Shown here: positions 48,685-60,704 of the stretch, piece after piece
How the letters are laid out: every line of letters starts with the position of its first letter
Position numbering within the stretch: the first letter of the stretch is position 1
Assembly (NCBI GenBank): GCA_038373885.1
Contig: JAWZYV010016535.1
Span: 62,001-126,000, forward strand
DNA: 64,000 bases
From: Cheiracanthium punctorium
Lineage: Eukaryota; Arthropoda; Arachnida; Araneae; Cheiracanthiidae
Direction: 5' to 3'
The notes under the pieces: generated by a model
The model's input: the letters and a program-made list of their open reading frames with translations, nothing else
The model's database searches: none
Told to the model about the DNA's origin: nothing
Translations under genes and position numbers: made by a program

Positions 48685-50019
48685 TATAAAATTATACAAA
48701 TCCGGTGACTCTCTCAATAGCCGTAATTGGGATGCTCGTGAACGCATGAGAATTTTATTCTGAATTTATTCTTACTTCTGACCTATTTTCAATTTGTCAA
48801 TTTATGTATTTTATCCTGTTTTTATCAACTGTAAGTATGCCTAAGGATTTGTGTCTAGTAGTTCTTACTGCGTTTGAAATATAAAAAAAAAAATTGCACA
48901 ATGAATATTTATAAGAAATTGTTTAATTAGCATTTATAGCACCATTCTCTATTTGAAACTTTTTTTTATTTAGAATATCCTTAGAAAAACTAATATAATC
49001 TATGATTTATACATTCAAAAGAAATAATTATATCACATGTACGGTACGCGGTGTGGTTCTACACTTATTCATGGTTACATTTATTGAAAATGCCTGTTAA
49101 AAACTTGAGTTAACTCATAAAATGTTCATCAATTTTAGCAGAGGCTAATAAAAAAATCGTGAATAAGACAATTTCGGGCGATAAAAATTGATTTTACTCT
49201 CGTCGAGTTTAGAAAGGCTTAGCGATGTACTTTTTGTTGCTGTTGTTATTTTCTGCGTCATGAAATCGTGCTTGAAATTGTCATCAAATCTCTAGTTTGC
49301 ATTTGAATCCATTCATTTTTTAAAATCTTTTTCTCGATAAAACAGAATAAAGAAAGAGGAAGAAAAAATAAAATGACCAAAAAAGTAAAAAAAGAAAGAA
49401 AATGTACGTATTTTACGGAGTTTTGATGTATTCGGAAAGCATTCCAACTGCTTGTGGAAAACGAAATGCTTCTCGAACAAAGAAAAACCTTTCCAATCCA
49501 ATAGATTTTCTAAATGGTGCTGCCATCTACTGATCAAAATTTGACTTTATGTTGAAAAGAAATACACTTACAGGTATCACCTTCCAGACATATTTTAAAG
49601 CATTTAATTAAATCTTTATCAGTGGCTTGCAATCTAGGTGTCACGGGAAAGATGATATCTGATACCTGTGATACCTGACCGCGAGAAGCAAAATTCACTT
49701 TTCAGGTTTTCTCCCAAACTGGACGGAGTTGGTAGTCCCTTCTAAAATCCAAATTCTCAACTTATGCATAAGGAACTGCTTTATAAATCGAGATGGATAA
49801 AAACTAAAAATAAATAAAATTTGGTTTACTTATATTTTATACAATCGAAACTAATGGAATCGGAAACATGAAACTTAAGGCATAGTTTCTCCTTACGACA
49901 AGCGTGCACTAAGAAAGAATAAAATAAAAACTTTGTGTAGAAAACACACATAAAATGATACTTATAACAAGATACAATCTTTTTGACTGAAAACTTATTC
50001 AGTCTTCATCAGTCATAAC

Positions 50020-50936
50020 TAACGTGACCATTTATTTTTTCCTTCAAAACGAGACACCTACTTCTCTTTTTTTGGGGGGAGGGGGGCAATAGCGTATTTA
50101 TTTTTTTCCTCAAAACGGGACATCTATTGTTTTTAAGGTAATAGTGTAGGGAGACTGAATTTACAGGTCTGCAGGCGCGTAGCCAGGAAAATTTTTCGGG
50201 GGGGGGGGGATATGAACTTATATATTTATAAATAGACGGAATTTCATCACTAATCCAAAAATTTCGGGGATATCCCCCCCTCCCCTGGCTACGCCCCTGG
50301 GTCTGGGTATCTTTTAAGTAAACGCACGAAAAAAGCTTGTGTTAATGTTTAAAAAAAATCCTTGCTAAAACACATACTATAAAAAATGGTGCAAGACGGA
50401 CGCTTCGGGTGGTACAAGGGGTAGGCCTTTCTTCGACTTCAAAAACATCTTCCGACACGAGGCAGGAAGGTAGGAAAGTGACAAATGTAAACAAAAGGAC
50501 ACACAGAAAAAAGGAAATTTTCATTCGGAAGGAAAAAAAAATTGCCAGAGTGAAATGGGAAAATTCGGGGGAGGGGGAGGAATAAGCAAAAGAGGACTAA
50601 AAAAAATAAAAATGAAATAAATTGAAATAGTTAACAAAAAAAGAACTTATTAAATGAACAAAAACAATAAATTCCCCCGGCGTTTTCTTTGCGTCTCGAG
50701 AGGGGAGGGAGATCAGGTTTCTTTTTTACAGACACTGCCGTTGAATGATTTTAGATTTTTAGCGGCCTTTATTGAAATCGTTACCGTGGGTTGCTCTCTT
50801 TCTAAAAACGGGACACTGCGGGGGACATTTTCTAAAAACGGGACATTATGGTGTCCCGAAGCCGGGCTTGGGGACAACGGGACAAGTCACCTAAAAACGG
50901 GACTGTCCCGTTCAAAACGGGACGTATGGTCGCCTT
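50020..50936. mobile_element. Middle element of the nest, AAAACGGGAC repeats
   Basis: Flanked by the 9 bp direct repeat AGTCATAAC (50011-50019 and 50937-50945). Ends TAACGTGACCATTTATTT and GACGTATGGTCGCCTT are roughly inverse. AAAACGGGAC and its variants recur near both ends (50044-50115 and 50800-50925). No recognisable transposase. Confidence 0.75.
50172..50299. mobile_element. Inner MITE of the nest, CAGGSGCGTAGCCAGG family
   Basis: CAGGCGCGTAGCCAGG and CCTGGCTACGCCCCTG are inverted, flanked by GGTCTG on both sides (50166-50171 and 50300-50305). G- and C-tracts face each other. Related to the G-tract fragment at 20330-20490. Confidence 0.8.
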
Positions 50937-51712
50937 AGTCATAACACACTGCCTGAGTAAGCCGTGAGTGTGAGACTGTGAGACGATGGCTTATGACGGA
51001 TGAAGACTAAATAAATTTTCCGTCGAAATGATCGTATTTTGTTATAAGTGTCATTTTATGTGTGTTTTTTACATATTTTTTTTAATCTTTTAACACCAGT
51101 ATTTTAGTGTTTTTTTCTGTACTAAGAAAGGATTTTCAAAATTTGACCTCAAAAAGTTGTAGAGGGCAAATATTTTCTTTTCACATTTCCCTTATTATCT
51201 CAAAAATAAAAATACATAGCCATAATTATCTTCCTTAACATTGTAATGAACAGGAATATCTGAAAATCAATAAAGGACTTAGCCCTTGGACCCTACTGCA
51301 GTCAATCAGCCTTAATCCAAAAGAAAACTCTCAGTTTTGGTGTAAATGGCCAAAATCCCTCCCCCCCCCCACCTTCTTTTGCAAAAAGAAAAAGAAAGAA
51401 ACATAAATTAAAATCGATCCTATTTAGGAAGCCAAAACCTGTTTTATAACCTTTAAATCTTCAAAAGAAAAAAATAAACATTACGCACAAAATTTGTGCC
51501 TCAAACTTTAAAATACAAGTATTTTCTGTCTCAAAAAGTACCACTCTATTTAATATTAGGTGACTACTTTTCTGGGTTGTGCCCAACACGAACGTATCAG
51601 CATAATATTATTCGATTCGGTAAATACAGATTTTCGCCATTCTAAGAAAAGGATAAAAAAGAAATAGCCAAGGCAGATAGAACTTGCGTAGCTTTGCCGT
51701 AACTAACTACAA

Positions 51713-52703
51713 CAGGGATGGGCAAACTACGGCCCGCGGGCCAAATCCGGCCCGCCGGAAGGTTTTATCCGACCCGCAGATAGAATTTTGCAGGATGTGT
51801 TTTTGAGCGAGTTTGGCAGCTGAAAGACGACATTGTGTCGTTCTTCCATGATAACAGTGTTCTGCGGAGTGCGAAATGTAAGAAGATACAGAATGGCTTT
51901 CGGACTTTGCATTTTTCACAGATCTTCTTTGTCATATGAGCAACTTGAATGTCAAGATGCAAGGGAAAAATCAATTTATCGACGATATCTGGGCCCATCT
52001 CAAAGCTTTTAAACTAAAACCTAATCTGTTTGCTGGGCAGCTAGCTAAGAACGACTTGTCTCATTCCTCGAGGTTAAATTCAATAGTCTCAGTAAATGAA
52101 GAGAAGCAAGAATTATGAAGATGGCTTGAAAAAACTGAGTTCGAACATGTTCGAAACAAATTGAATAAACTTAGTTCTTTGCATTTTGAGTTCGAACGCA
52201 GAATTAGATATTTTTACTATGCCTTTGAACGTAAATTGTGAAGCAGTGAGGTCAGATTTGCAGCTTGAATTAATTGAGTTGCAATCTAACGATAATCTCA
52301 AGCAGTTGTTTCTAAATATGCCAAAGTTAGAGTTTTGCAAAATTATCGTTTCCCAAATTTAATATCTCAGGCTCAGAAAATCAGTGCTATGTTTGCTTTA
52401 TCTCCTATATGCGAAAAAGTGTTTTCAACTATGAACCTTAGAAAGAATTCTTTCAGAAGTAGACTGACAGATGAGCATTTACCTCGTTCCTTAGAATGAG
52501 TACATCTCACTTCGACCCTCAATATAAGGAACTTTTAAAAATGAAATAGCAATTTCATTCATCTCATTAACATATTTAAATTGTGATACTTGTATATTGT
52601 TTTTAAAATTTAAGAAAAATTTATCTTGGCCCGTCAGACTCTTCTTTTTTTTTTTTTTTTTTTCGATTTTTGGCCCGCGACCGAAAAAGTTTGCCCTTCC
52701 CTG
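51713..52703 (+). mobile_element. hAT-Charlie transposon, internally deleted
   Basis: Termini CAGGGATGGGCAAACTACGG and AGTTTGCCCTTCCCTG with a perfect 8 bp target duplication AACTACAA (51705-51712 and 52704-52711). Inside, the plus strand carries the C-terminal part of a hAT transposase related to the ZBED/GTF2IRD2 group, in several frames: LNVKMQGKNQFIDDIWAHLK (from about 51939), LQLELIELQSNDNLKQL (about 52260), and a dimerisation-domain piece with SPICEKVFSTMNLRKNSFRS and RLTDEHL near 52400-52490. The BED finger and the catalytic N-terminal half are gone and stops interrupt the rest, so it could move only with help from an intact relative. Confidence 0.9.
52650..52664 (+). repeat. Poly(T) tract inside the hAT element
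   Basis: T run just before the GGCCCGCGAC right subterminal sequence. Confidence 0.7.
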
Positions 52704-54538
52704 AACTACAACATAACAAAACTAGTCTTTCCTTTATTATTCTTTATAAGGAGTTTAAACAGAACCTTGGAAGTAGTTGCCTAAATTTTTATGTATGTGC
52801 ATTACTTACAAAGTTCTTTTTTAGTTTTAACCATGCAATAGCAGTTTCTTATAGATTCTTATTACTCACACTAAAGTAATTTTTTAAAAAATTGTTCTAT
52901 GAAGTTTTAGAATTATGGTGCTGCCATCTTTCGAAAATACTTAAATAATTTTAAATAAGCGAGTTTTATGTTACTATTATTTGAAATTTACTACACCGTT
53001 ATTCGCCACTAGTAATACTTTGAATGTACACACTAATCAAACGTTTCAGAATACAATTTTAAAATTTCATAAAGAGAATACATGGAATCGTACTTAATAT
53101 ATGTAATTAAATTTGAATTACATATTATATTTTTCATTAAAATGTTTTTATACTATTATTGTAAAATAATAAGAGGTTTGTGTAGTATATATGTGTATAT
53201 AAAATATATTTCATTGTTTATCGTGTGGGAATGGATAGTTACACTTCTTGAATTTGTATAAGTCTTATAATTTATCTAACTTCTAAATTATTATTATTAT
53301 ATTGTCTAGATTAAATAGGATTAGGATTAATAGAAATTTCATTTAAGTCAGTGCTGAATAAATACAAGTATTACTAAAAAATTAATAATTGATAGCATTA
53401 ACATATAGCATTTTTATCGTACGCAGACATATTTGCATGCTTTTCACACGTACACACCTTAATTTAAAATAATACTTGCAAATTTTCTGCATGAATTTAA
53501 TATCTGCAGCAATAATAGCAGTTTTGCACTTCTACGTCTTTTCAGTAGCGCCATCTAGATGTGCAAAATGATATCCTATTATGATATATAAATGTCTATG
53601 ATTGTATGTAAATTTGTTACTCTTCCACACTGAAAAAGTTTGACGGACTTGGATGAAATTTGGAATCCAGACAGTCAAAGTCCTAGATTAACAAATAGGC
53701 TACATTTTATCGTGTGAAAAAAATACTGTTCCTATAATATACAAAAATAACTATATTTAATAAAAAAACAAAAAAGAATACAATTAAGATATTATTTTAC
53801 ATAGAAGTCGACAGATGGCGCAAACTTATAGAACACACATTTTTTAATAAATAAAACATGAGATTTCCTTTTCCGCAGGCGAATTTGAAATAATTGTTAG
53901 ATGGTTTAATGAATGAGTCATGTTACAAACCATAAGCATGCTTTTTTTTCAAGGCGTGCGAAAATACCTTTTTTAATAAGTCAGATCTGCAGCATTTAAT
54001 ATACATTTGTGAGAAACCCACTGTATCACGTGACTGGCCTTTCCTGAAGGTAATATCCTATAGTATCTATCATCCTTAAATGATGCTAAAATAATATTTT
54101 ATATTCTGCTACGCTTTACATGGATAACGAATACACCTCAATAAGTTTTTGAAACTTTCATTCAGTTCGAATCGTGCATTTTTCTGCGTAGCTTTTTCCC
54201 ATTCTATTTCTATTGTATTACATCCAGAAAAAGGATGTTAGAAAGATCAGTTTTAATTTTGTTTAATCACACTCATGAATAATGATACACTTTCCAACTT
54301 AATGGAATAAGGAAAGAAAATAGAGAAGGTGCATGGATTATTATACGCCTTTAATACATAGCACTTTAGTGCGTATTTAAAATCTGAGAGTGTTTCGAAT
54401 TTTCTTCTTCTTTCTTTTTTTTTCCGTGTTTTGATAACGGTCGATATATCTAGAAGCTCTTCAGAAGTAATATAGGACGAAAATAATATGTACCTTTTGT
54501 AGTTTTTTTTAATCATTAAACCATCTTATTTTTGTAAC

Positions 54539-54692
54539 AAGGGGCAGCCCGACACGGTAAGCAAGGTAATCATCGCATCGAGGCGCGAGCTTCGAAGGGC
54601 CGTCATTTCGAACTCAAAAACTAAGTAGAGCATAAAAAGGAGCATCTTTTTACTATTAGCAGGGGGCACTACTAACCATAAGGGCGACCCTG
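54539..54692. mobile_element. Short hAT-like MITE
   Basis: Starts AAGGGGCAGCCCGACACGG and ends AAGGGCGACCCTG, flanked by TTTGTAAC (54531-54538) and ATTGTAAC (54693-54700), an 8 bp duplication with one change. It is homologous to the outer element at 62502-62864. Confidence 0.7.
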
Positions 54693-55684
54693 ATTGTAAC
54701 CATCGTAATTTTAAATTCCATTCAGAATCTGAGAGATTTCAGTGACAAGGAAGCCGGTGAGAAACGGGATTCTCTCCGAACAAGATTTATGAAGATGGCG
54801 AACCAACTGGTCCCCGGAGGCGGCTAGTTGAATGTATTTGTAACACATGCTGATAAAGTGTAAGAGATGAAACTTTCAGTGGGTTCCAATGTTTCTCTAT
54901 TGTTATACTTTACAATACAATTAGTTTTTAAAGTTGTTTGATGAAGTTTAGTATAAATCTTTTTTCGTAATTACGTCAGGGAACACTAAATTGTTGAAAG
55001 GCAGATGAAATATATTTTAATTACAAAAATACTCAAACTCTTTAATATTTCTTAATGTTAATATGGATTTAATATATTGAATAAGCTTCATATTTTCTGT
55101 TACAGCTAAGTTTATAGGCATCTTTGAACCAGTGGGAGACGAATCAGACGCTATAAGTTACATGTTAATATGGCGGCAAATGCATTTTTTATCGCTATTA
55201 GAGCAATTTCGGGCAGCTATAGCATATATTAACATATGTAAGCTACTCTGAAAGGTTTGATAAGTTAATTCAGGTAAAATTCCATAAAATATGGGGTATT
55301 ATTCATACCGATGGCATTAGATGATGTCTGAATAATGTAATCAGTGTAAAAATAAGAGAGAGAATTTACCATATCATAAAAGTTAAATTAATATAATCTC
55401 GCACCACCATTCAAATTTCGACTGAACATTTTTTTCTTTACACAATATTATATAATGTATATCTATTTACACTTTATCTGAATGCTATATGTACTACTGT
55501 AAGCACGTCTTGTAACTTGCAGTAAGTGACATGTCTTTACTTCTAATGCAACCATTGTCACATAATATACTTGGTTTATATATATTTTTTTATTTTTTTT
55601 TATTCTTTTACAAAGTTAATACAACGCCATTCCGTTGTCACATTATCTGCTGAGAATATTTTACAAAAAATAATTTTAACTCAC

Positions 55685-55762
55685 TTTTTTAAGCTCTAGG
55701 AGAAGGGACCTGGTTATATCCACTCTTGACTTGTTTATAGTTTTGATGGCAACTACCATACC
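55685..55762 (-). CDS. Receptor guanylate cyclase, kinase-homology VAIK exon
   Basis: This 78 bp, phase 0/0 exon encodes 26 residues starting GMVVAIKTINKSRVDITR and ending LELKK. It contains the VAIK strand; its lysine normally contacts ATP phosphates in kinases and is retained in many receptor cyclases, where ATP binding tunes the cyclase. The match to the NPR pattern (YYKG-x-VAVK-x(4)-K-x(2)-xLTR) is strong. The acceptor is TTTTTTAG and the donor AAA|GTGAGT. The upstream intron is 3.6 kb. The downstream intron is 24.5 kb, the largest in the window and filled with transposons. Confidence 0.92.
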
Positions 55763-56550
55763 CTAAAAAAATCGTATAGTAATTATGTTTGCATGTAACA
55801 CTGAAAAATAATTTCGAATTAAATGAAATATATCGCCCAAAACACCAAAAAGAAACCCTTAAATTTGCAACCATAATTTTTCTAAATGCAATCAACTAGC
55901 GCCACTTATTTTCAAAATATTGGTTAATCTATATGAAATAGAAACTTGTGATTTTATATTTGACATTTCAGGATTTTTACACTTATCTTATGAAGTTATT
56001 AACATCAGCTTGAGTGATCAGCCACGGAGTTTCATCGTTCTACCTAGTTCTACTCAATTTAGAACGTCATGAGACAGCGCTAGAGATTTCAAGTGCTCGT
56101 TCTTCGGCATATGATACGGGTTCTTCTACTCAGAACTCCGTTTCAAATTTGAATTTGTGATTTAGCACACATTAGCTAAGGTCTTCTGCCCAAGGCAATC
56201 CTCCCCTTGGCAGATTGCCCTGTTGTGCTTTGCCTACGAAAAACAAAACGAACTTAGTATCCCAATGACGTAGATTAAGATCGATTAGACTCCACAGAGG
56301 CTAACTCGCTCAGTTTTTTTCATTCTACGATAGCGAAATTTTAAATATAGAGCAAACAAGGTTAAAAAAAAAAGAAGAAAAAGAAAACGAATATGCCCAT
56401 ACTCCTCCCTTATTTTTAAAAATTAAAAGTTTCAGTTTTCACAACACGATACGATACATTAAACCATAAAAACATATTTAAACAGTTCTTCCTTCAACTA
56501 TTAGAAAAAGATATATCAGCTAGTTTCGGATTTTATTTTTATTTATTTAC

Positions 56551-58636
56551 TAGCTGAAGTACCCGTTCTTCGCACGGGAATGAATGGACTCTTTGATATT
56601 ACGATTTGCGGTGATTACTATTCATTGTAATAAACAGATATAGCAAAATGGATATCGCGTTATATTGTGTCCAATAATCATGCATACCGAATTGCAAGGC
56701 AATCGTTTGTACAGTGCAGAAGGGCATGCGGCGTAGCGCAATCTAGTGGCGAGTTTTAGCAAAACGGATACGGCGAAAATATTTTTCGCATTCAGATATC
56801 AATGTATACGAATTTTCATGACTATCGGCTGGACAGTCCTGAAGTTCATGTGTTGACGCGACATCTAGTGGCAAGTTATATTAAAATGGATAGCGCCAAA
56901 CTCTTCCCCGTGTTCAAATATCTATGTATACCTATTTTCATAGCGATCATTTGCACAGTCAAGAAGTGATACACTGCAGGGCCATCTAGTGGTTAATTAA
57001 AGTAATGATTTGCTACAGCGCCGTCAAGTGGCGAGTTATAGCAAAATGGATAACGCCAAAATATTCTCATTGTTCAAATAGCTATGTATACTGATTTTCA
57101 TAGCGACCGTTTGAATGGTCAAGAATTTGGCCTGCTGCAGCGTCATCTAGTGGCGAGTTAAAATAATAATGCATTGCAGTGTCATCTAGTGGTGAGGAAC
57201 ATCAAAAGGAACGCAGTTAGAATATATTTTTCGTGCTCAAATGTTTAAGTATAAAAAATTTTATGCCGATCGGTCGAACGGTATAGAAGTTGATGCGTTG
57301 CAGCGCCATTTAGCGGCAAGTTACAGCAAAATGGATAGTGAAAAATATTCTCCGTGTTCTAATATTCGCGTGTACCAAATTTCATCGATATCGGTTGGAC
57401 GATATTCGCATAGCAAACGGCTAAACGGAATAGAATTCGACGTTGTGCTGCGGCACCAAGTGGCAAGTTAAGGAAAACCGATAGCATAAAAACCTACTCC
57501 ATCATAAAAGACTTAGGTGAACCAAATTTCATGATGCAACGGTGCTCAACGGTGCTGGAGTTTTTCAACCTCATAAACACATACCAACATTCGTTTTTAT
57601 CTATAACCAGTGTTATTATATATACCAGTCTCAAATAAAATCCAGTTTCAAATCTAAACCTCGCCAAAAGGCCAACATACGCCATTTTGCAAGAGTTTTT
57701 TCAGGGAATCATTCGAAGCATTGACTTAGCAGCAATCAATATGGGAAATGGTTCGACCGCCAAAGAGTAAAGCACGCATTCATTTGAAAAGTGAAATCCA
57801 TTAATACAGCCGAATTTTTTAAAATTATCAACTATAATGTGTTTTATTCATCGTTACTCCGATGTACGAAATGAGAAGATTTCAATTTTCTGAAATTTGG
57901 CGGAATTCCCCCAACTTAAATCAATGTACTCAATTGGCGAGAATTCTGAAGTTGATCGCTTGAAATCCCTTAATAACTGCATTATTTCTTCAAGGATCAT
58001 TAAAATTTAACGCCGTATTCTAATAAAACCTTTGCTCTTGTTTTCAAAAATCTATTTCCTTAAGCTCTCAATAAATTGCGCCAAGCCGAAAACTGTGCAA
58101 ACCGCTAGAACTCACTTACTCAAAATCGATATTTCAGCCACTTTATTTTTTCGCCAAACTAAAAAATTTTACACATTAGCCTCGGAAATCTTCAATTCTT
58201 ATTTTTTTGCGTATAAAACATTTCATTCCTGCTCTGATTTCCCATGCACACGATATTATAATTTAAAAAAAAATAACCTTACGAATATAAACTAAGAAAA
58301 AAAAATCATTAGTATTCTTTTATTTTTACTTTGAGAATTTAAAACATTTTATTCGGCAAAATCGCCACACATGGCAACCACGATCCTTATTTCACACTTT
58401 TTTCACTACAGGGGTTACAATTACGGAAAGCTTTTTGCGTGGAGAGCATAAAAAATCTCTTAAATTCCGAGAACGGGTGGACTTTCAAAGTTTTAAAGTG
58501 GACTACGATTTATTCTATATTATTTTACATATCTGTGCTAAATTTCAGGCCGATAGGTCTATTTTTGTGGATTTGTATACGAATCAAATCCACAAACAAA
58601 CAAACAAACAAACAGAATTTCATTTTTATTTATAAG
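56551..58636 (+). mobile_element. Unclassified repeat (family 1), third copy with tandem array
   Basis: Starts ACTAGCTGAAGTACCCGTTC like the other family 1 copies. 57660-58410 matches 15085-16300 and 21262-21990. It ends after a CAAA microsatellite (about 58596-58613) with a different tail from the copies at 16520 and 22231. Confidence 0.6.
56736..57470. repeat. Tandem array with GCGCCATCTAGTGG core
   Basis: Eight variants of GCGCCATCTAGTGGCGAGTT begin near 56736, 56858, 56979, 57018, 57140, 57179, 57303 and 57450. Spacing alternates between about 121 bp and 39 bp. Each long unit continues with AGCAAAATGGATA, AATATTCTCCGTGTTCAAAT and ATTTTCATAGCGAT. Two of the seven complete intervals are short, consistent with partial-unit deletions. 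Confidence 0.85.
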
Positions 58637-59056
58637 ATTTATTTTTCGGAGGAGAAAGGGAACGGTGCGGAAAATTAAATCGAACCAAAAACAGGTTAAG
58701 TCAATACAACATATATTAAGTACTGTGTTGAATCTCAATTCACTTTAATAATTGTGGTCTTGGATTTCTCGAACAATATAAGCAGAGTTCTCAATATTGC
58801 CCTTTTCCTGTTTTTCGTAAAAAGTTGGAAAAACATGATAAGAAGCTTTTGTTATGAAACCTGGGTTGCTATAATGATTTGGAATGCTATTTATTTTATG
58901 ATACTACTTATCTGAACTAGAAAAAAGTATTAAATTGTAAAAATGTATTTAATTGTGAATAGGATTGACGTTATTATTACGCCTCAGTTTTAGCATTGCA
59001 TAACTTAAAAAAAATTATATAACTCTAAACAAAGTATGACGCTAAAGTTAGCTCAC

Positions 59057-59080
59057 CAAAAAAAAAAAAAAAAAAAAAAA
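59057..59080 (+). repeat. Poly(A) tract
   Basis: More than 20 consecutive A residues. Confidence 0.9.
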
Positions 59081-59354
59081 GCACTACAGAAAGAAAAAAT
59101 CTCCTGTCAATATTACATAATGCCCTTTATTTTTCACTAGATATATTTGTTACTGGTCTTTAAATAAAAAAAACCAATTTAATGGATATTAAGAGATTTG
59201 ATCTAAATTCAAGAGTTATCTATCTACCAGTTTGATAGTATACCGTTATAATAATAGTTCATAAAGCCATTTTAAAGTACCGTACCAACAGAAAAAAAAA
59301 AAACCTTTAACCAAAACATATCACAAAACAATTAATTTTATAGGAATTACTCAC

Positions 59355-59429
59355 CTTATAATAACCATTCCTTACAAACACTTGTCGATTGACATCAGCT
59401 ATCGATAAACTCTCAGACGGGCAAGAGCT
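59355..59429 (-). CDS. Receptor guanylate cyclase, start of kinase-homology domain
   Basis: This 75 bp, phase 0/0 exon gives 25 residues: SSCPSESLSIADVN, then RQVFVRNGYYK. It joins the end of the juxtamembrane serine cluster to the first strands of the kinase-homology domain (the NPR pattern is Q-V-F-...-YYKG). The classic glycine-rich ATP loop GxGxxG is absent, as is usual in receptor cyclases. The acceptor is TTTTAG and the donor AAG|GTGAGT, a perfect consensus. It is too short for a standalone ORF call. Identification rests on the position between two unambiguous exons, matching phases, and similarity to the NPR family recalled from general knowledge rather than a search. Confidence 0.88.
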
Positions 59430-60704
59430 CTAAAATAAAAATTAAAAGAAGTTCTTCTACATTTATTTGTCGGTGTAAAGCAATTTGCGTATGGCTCATG
59501 AATAACTGCAACATGTCACGCAACTCAAAACTTCGTACAAAATCTCTTGATGCTTAGAAATTCTGTTTTGCGCTTGAGTAGTTTTCGGCACTTTCGCTTG
59601 ATGAGTTGCAAATGAGAGTCGTTTAATATAAAGAGCTCTGGGAAATCTGCTTTATGTTAACGAACGAAGTTAAACGTATAGCTTAGTAGATAATTATATG
59701 ACTCTAAAAGCGAGAAATACCCTCTTATCAGAGTAATAAATGATTCAAATATAACTCGATAAAATATGCATGTCGAAGATATCAGTTTTTAATGTGTTCT
59801 AAGAGCAGAAATTGAAATAAATGGGATATTTACGTAAAGGACTTGATAACTTTAACAGGAAGGAGTGTAATTGCTGGAAGCCAGCTAATGTCAAGCACTT
59901 GAGAAAAGCTGGACTTTGACATGGAGATTTATATATAAATTTCATTTCAGCTACATCGAGGATTAAATAAAATTTCTCATTTCACTGTTTAAAATATTCA
60001 TTTTATTTTTATTTTAACTGATCATATGGATGCTTCTACGTTACAAAATATCTTGTTATTTAACAAAAGAGCAAGCCAATTATTCCGTTTTAAGAATGTT
60101 TTTACATAAATTAGAAATGTAAAATGAGCAGAAAGTTTATATTAGTAAATAAAATATTAATAATATCAGCTAGAAGTTATGCCCACATGTGTATAGATAG
60201 CACATTTGTATTAAGTTTCAAACAAAATCATTATGTTTTTTATACATCTTATATATTTCTGTTAGATGTGTTGTCTCTCTGTAGAACATAATCTTTTCCT
60301 TTTGAAAAGAGAAAATATATTTTTTACAATTTTCCAACAGTCTGATCTGCTGTATGAAATTCTTCATTGAAAGCCATATTTATCATATAAAGGGAATTTA
60401 TTTGAATGCCATATTTTTTGGTATTACAATTGAAAAAATGTTTCTTATCTAGGTTTTTTTTAACTAGAAGAAATACCACGCTTACCTGAAATGGCATTCA
60501 ATTTGAGTAACATGTACTATAATACAACCACTTATATATTATAATACAACATAATTTTTAAAGAACTAATAAAAAATGAATATCGATAGCTACATGTGTA
60601 CTATATAAAACATTTCTTAAAAGTATTACTCTGTATATTTTACATTTTAAAGCATATTATACTGTAATGCATGCTTTCAAAAAAGGAGGATGTATGTTTG
60701 TTAC
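59430..60704. other. Receptor intron, 1.3 kb
   Basis: Between the juxtamembrane and first kinase-homology exons. AT-rich; no repeats or genes identified. Confidence 0.8.

Larger units (their letters stand above)
49938..51072. mobile_element. Outer MITE of a three-level nest
   Basis: Long inverted repeats of about 80 bp: AAAACACACATAAAATGATA at the left against GTGTCATTTTATGTGTGTTT at the right, continuing through TTATAACAAGATACAATC and TCTTCATCAGTCAT with their complements. Its core has been pushed apart by the element at 50020-50936. Confidence 0.8.
31193..55684. other. Receptor intron, 24.5 kb
   Basis: Contains all repeats listed from 31481 to 54692. The stretches between (32250-34880, 39280-40110, 40320-41480, 45560-47860, 52720-54530, 54710-55680) hold AT-rich sequence and short unconserved ORFs. 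I see no host gene nested inside it. Confidence 0.75.
55763..59354. other. Receptor intron, 3.6 kb
   Basis: Mostly the third family 1 copy; 55800-56540 and 58640-59350 show nothing further. Confidence 0.75.

Noticed and set aside
56736..57470. CRISPR or bacterial repeat array
   Set aside because: The sequence between cores is itself repeated, so there are no unique spacers; this is a minisatellite.
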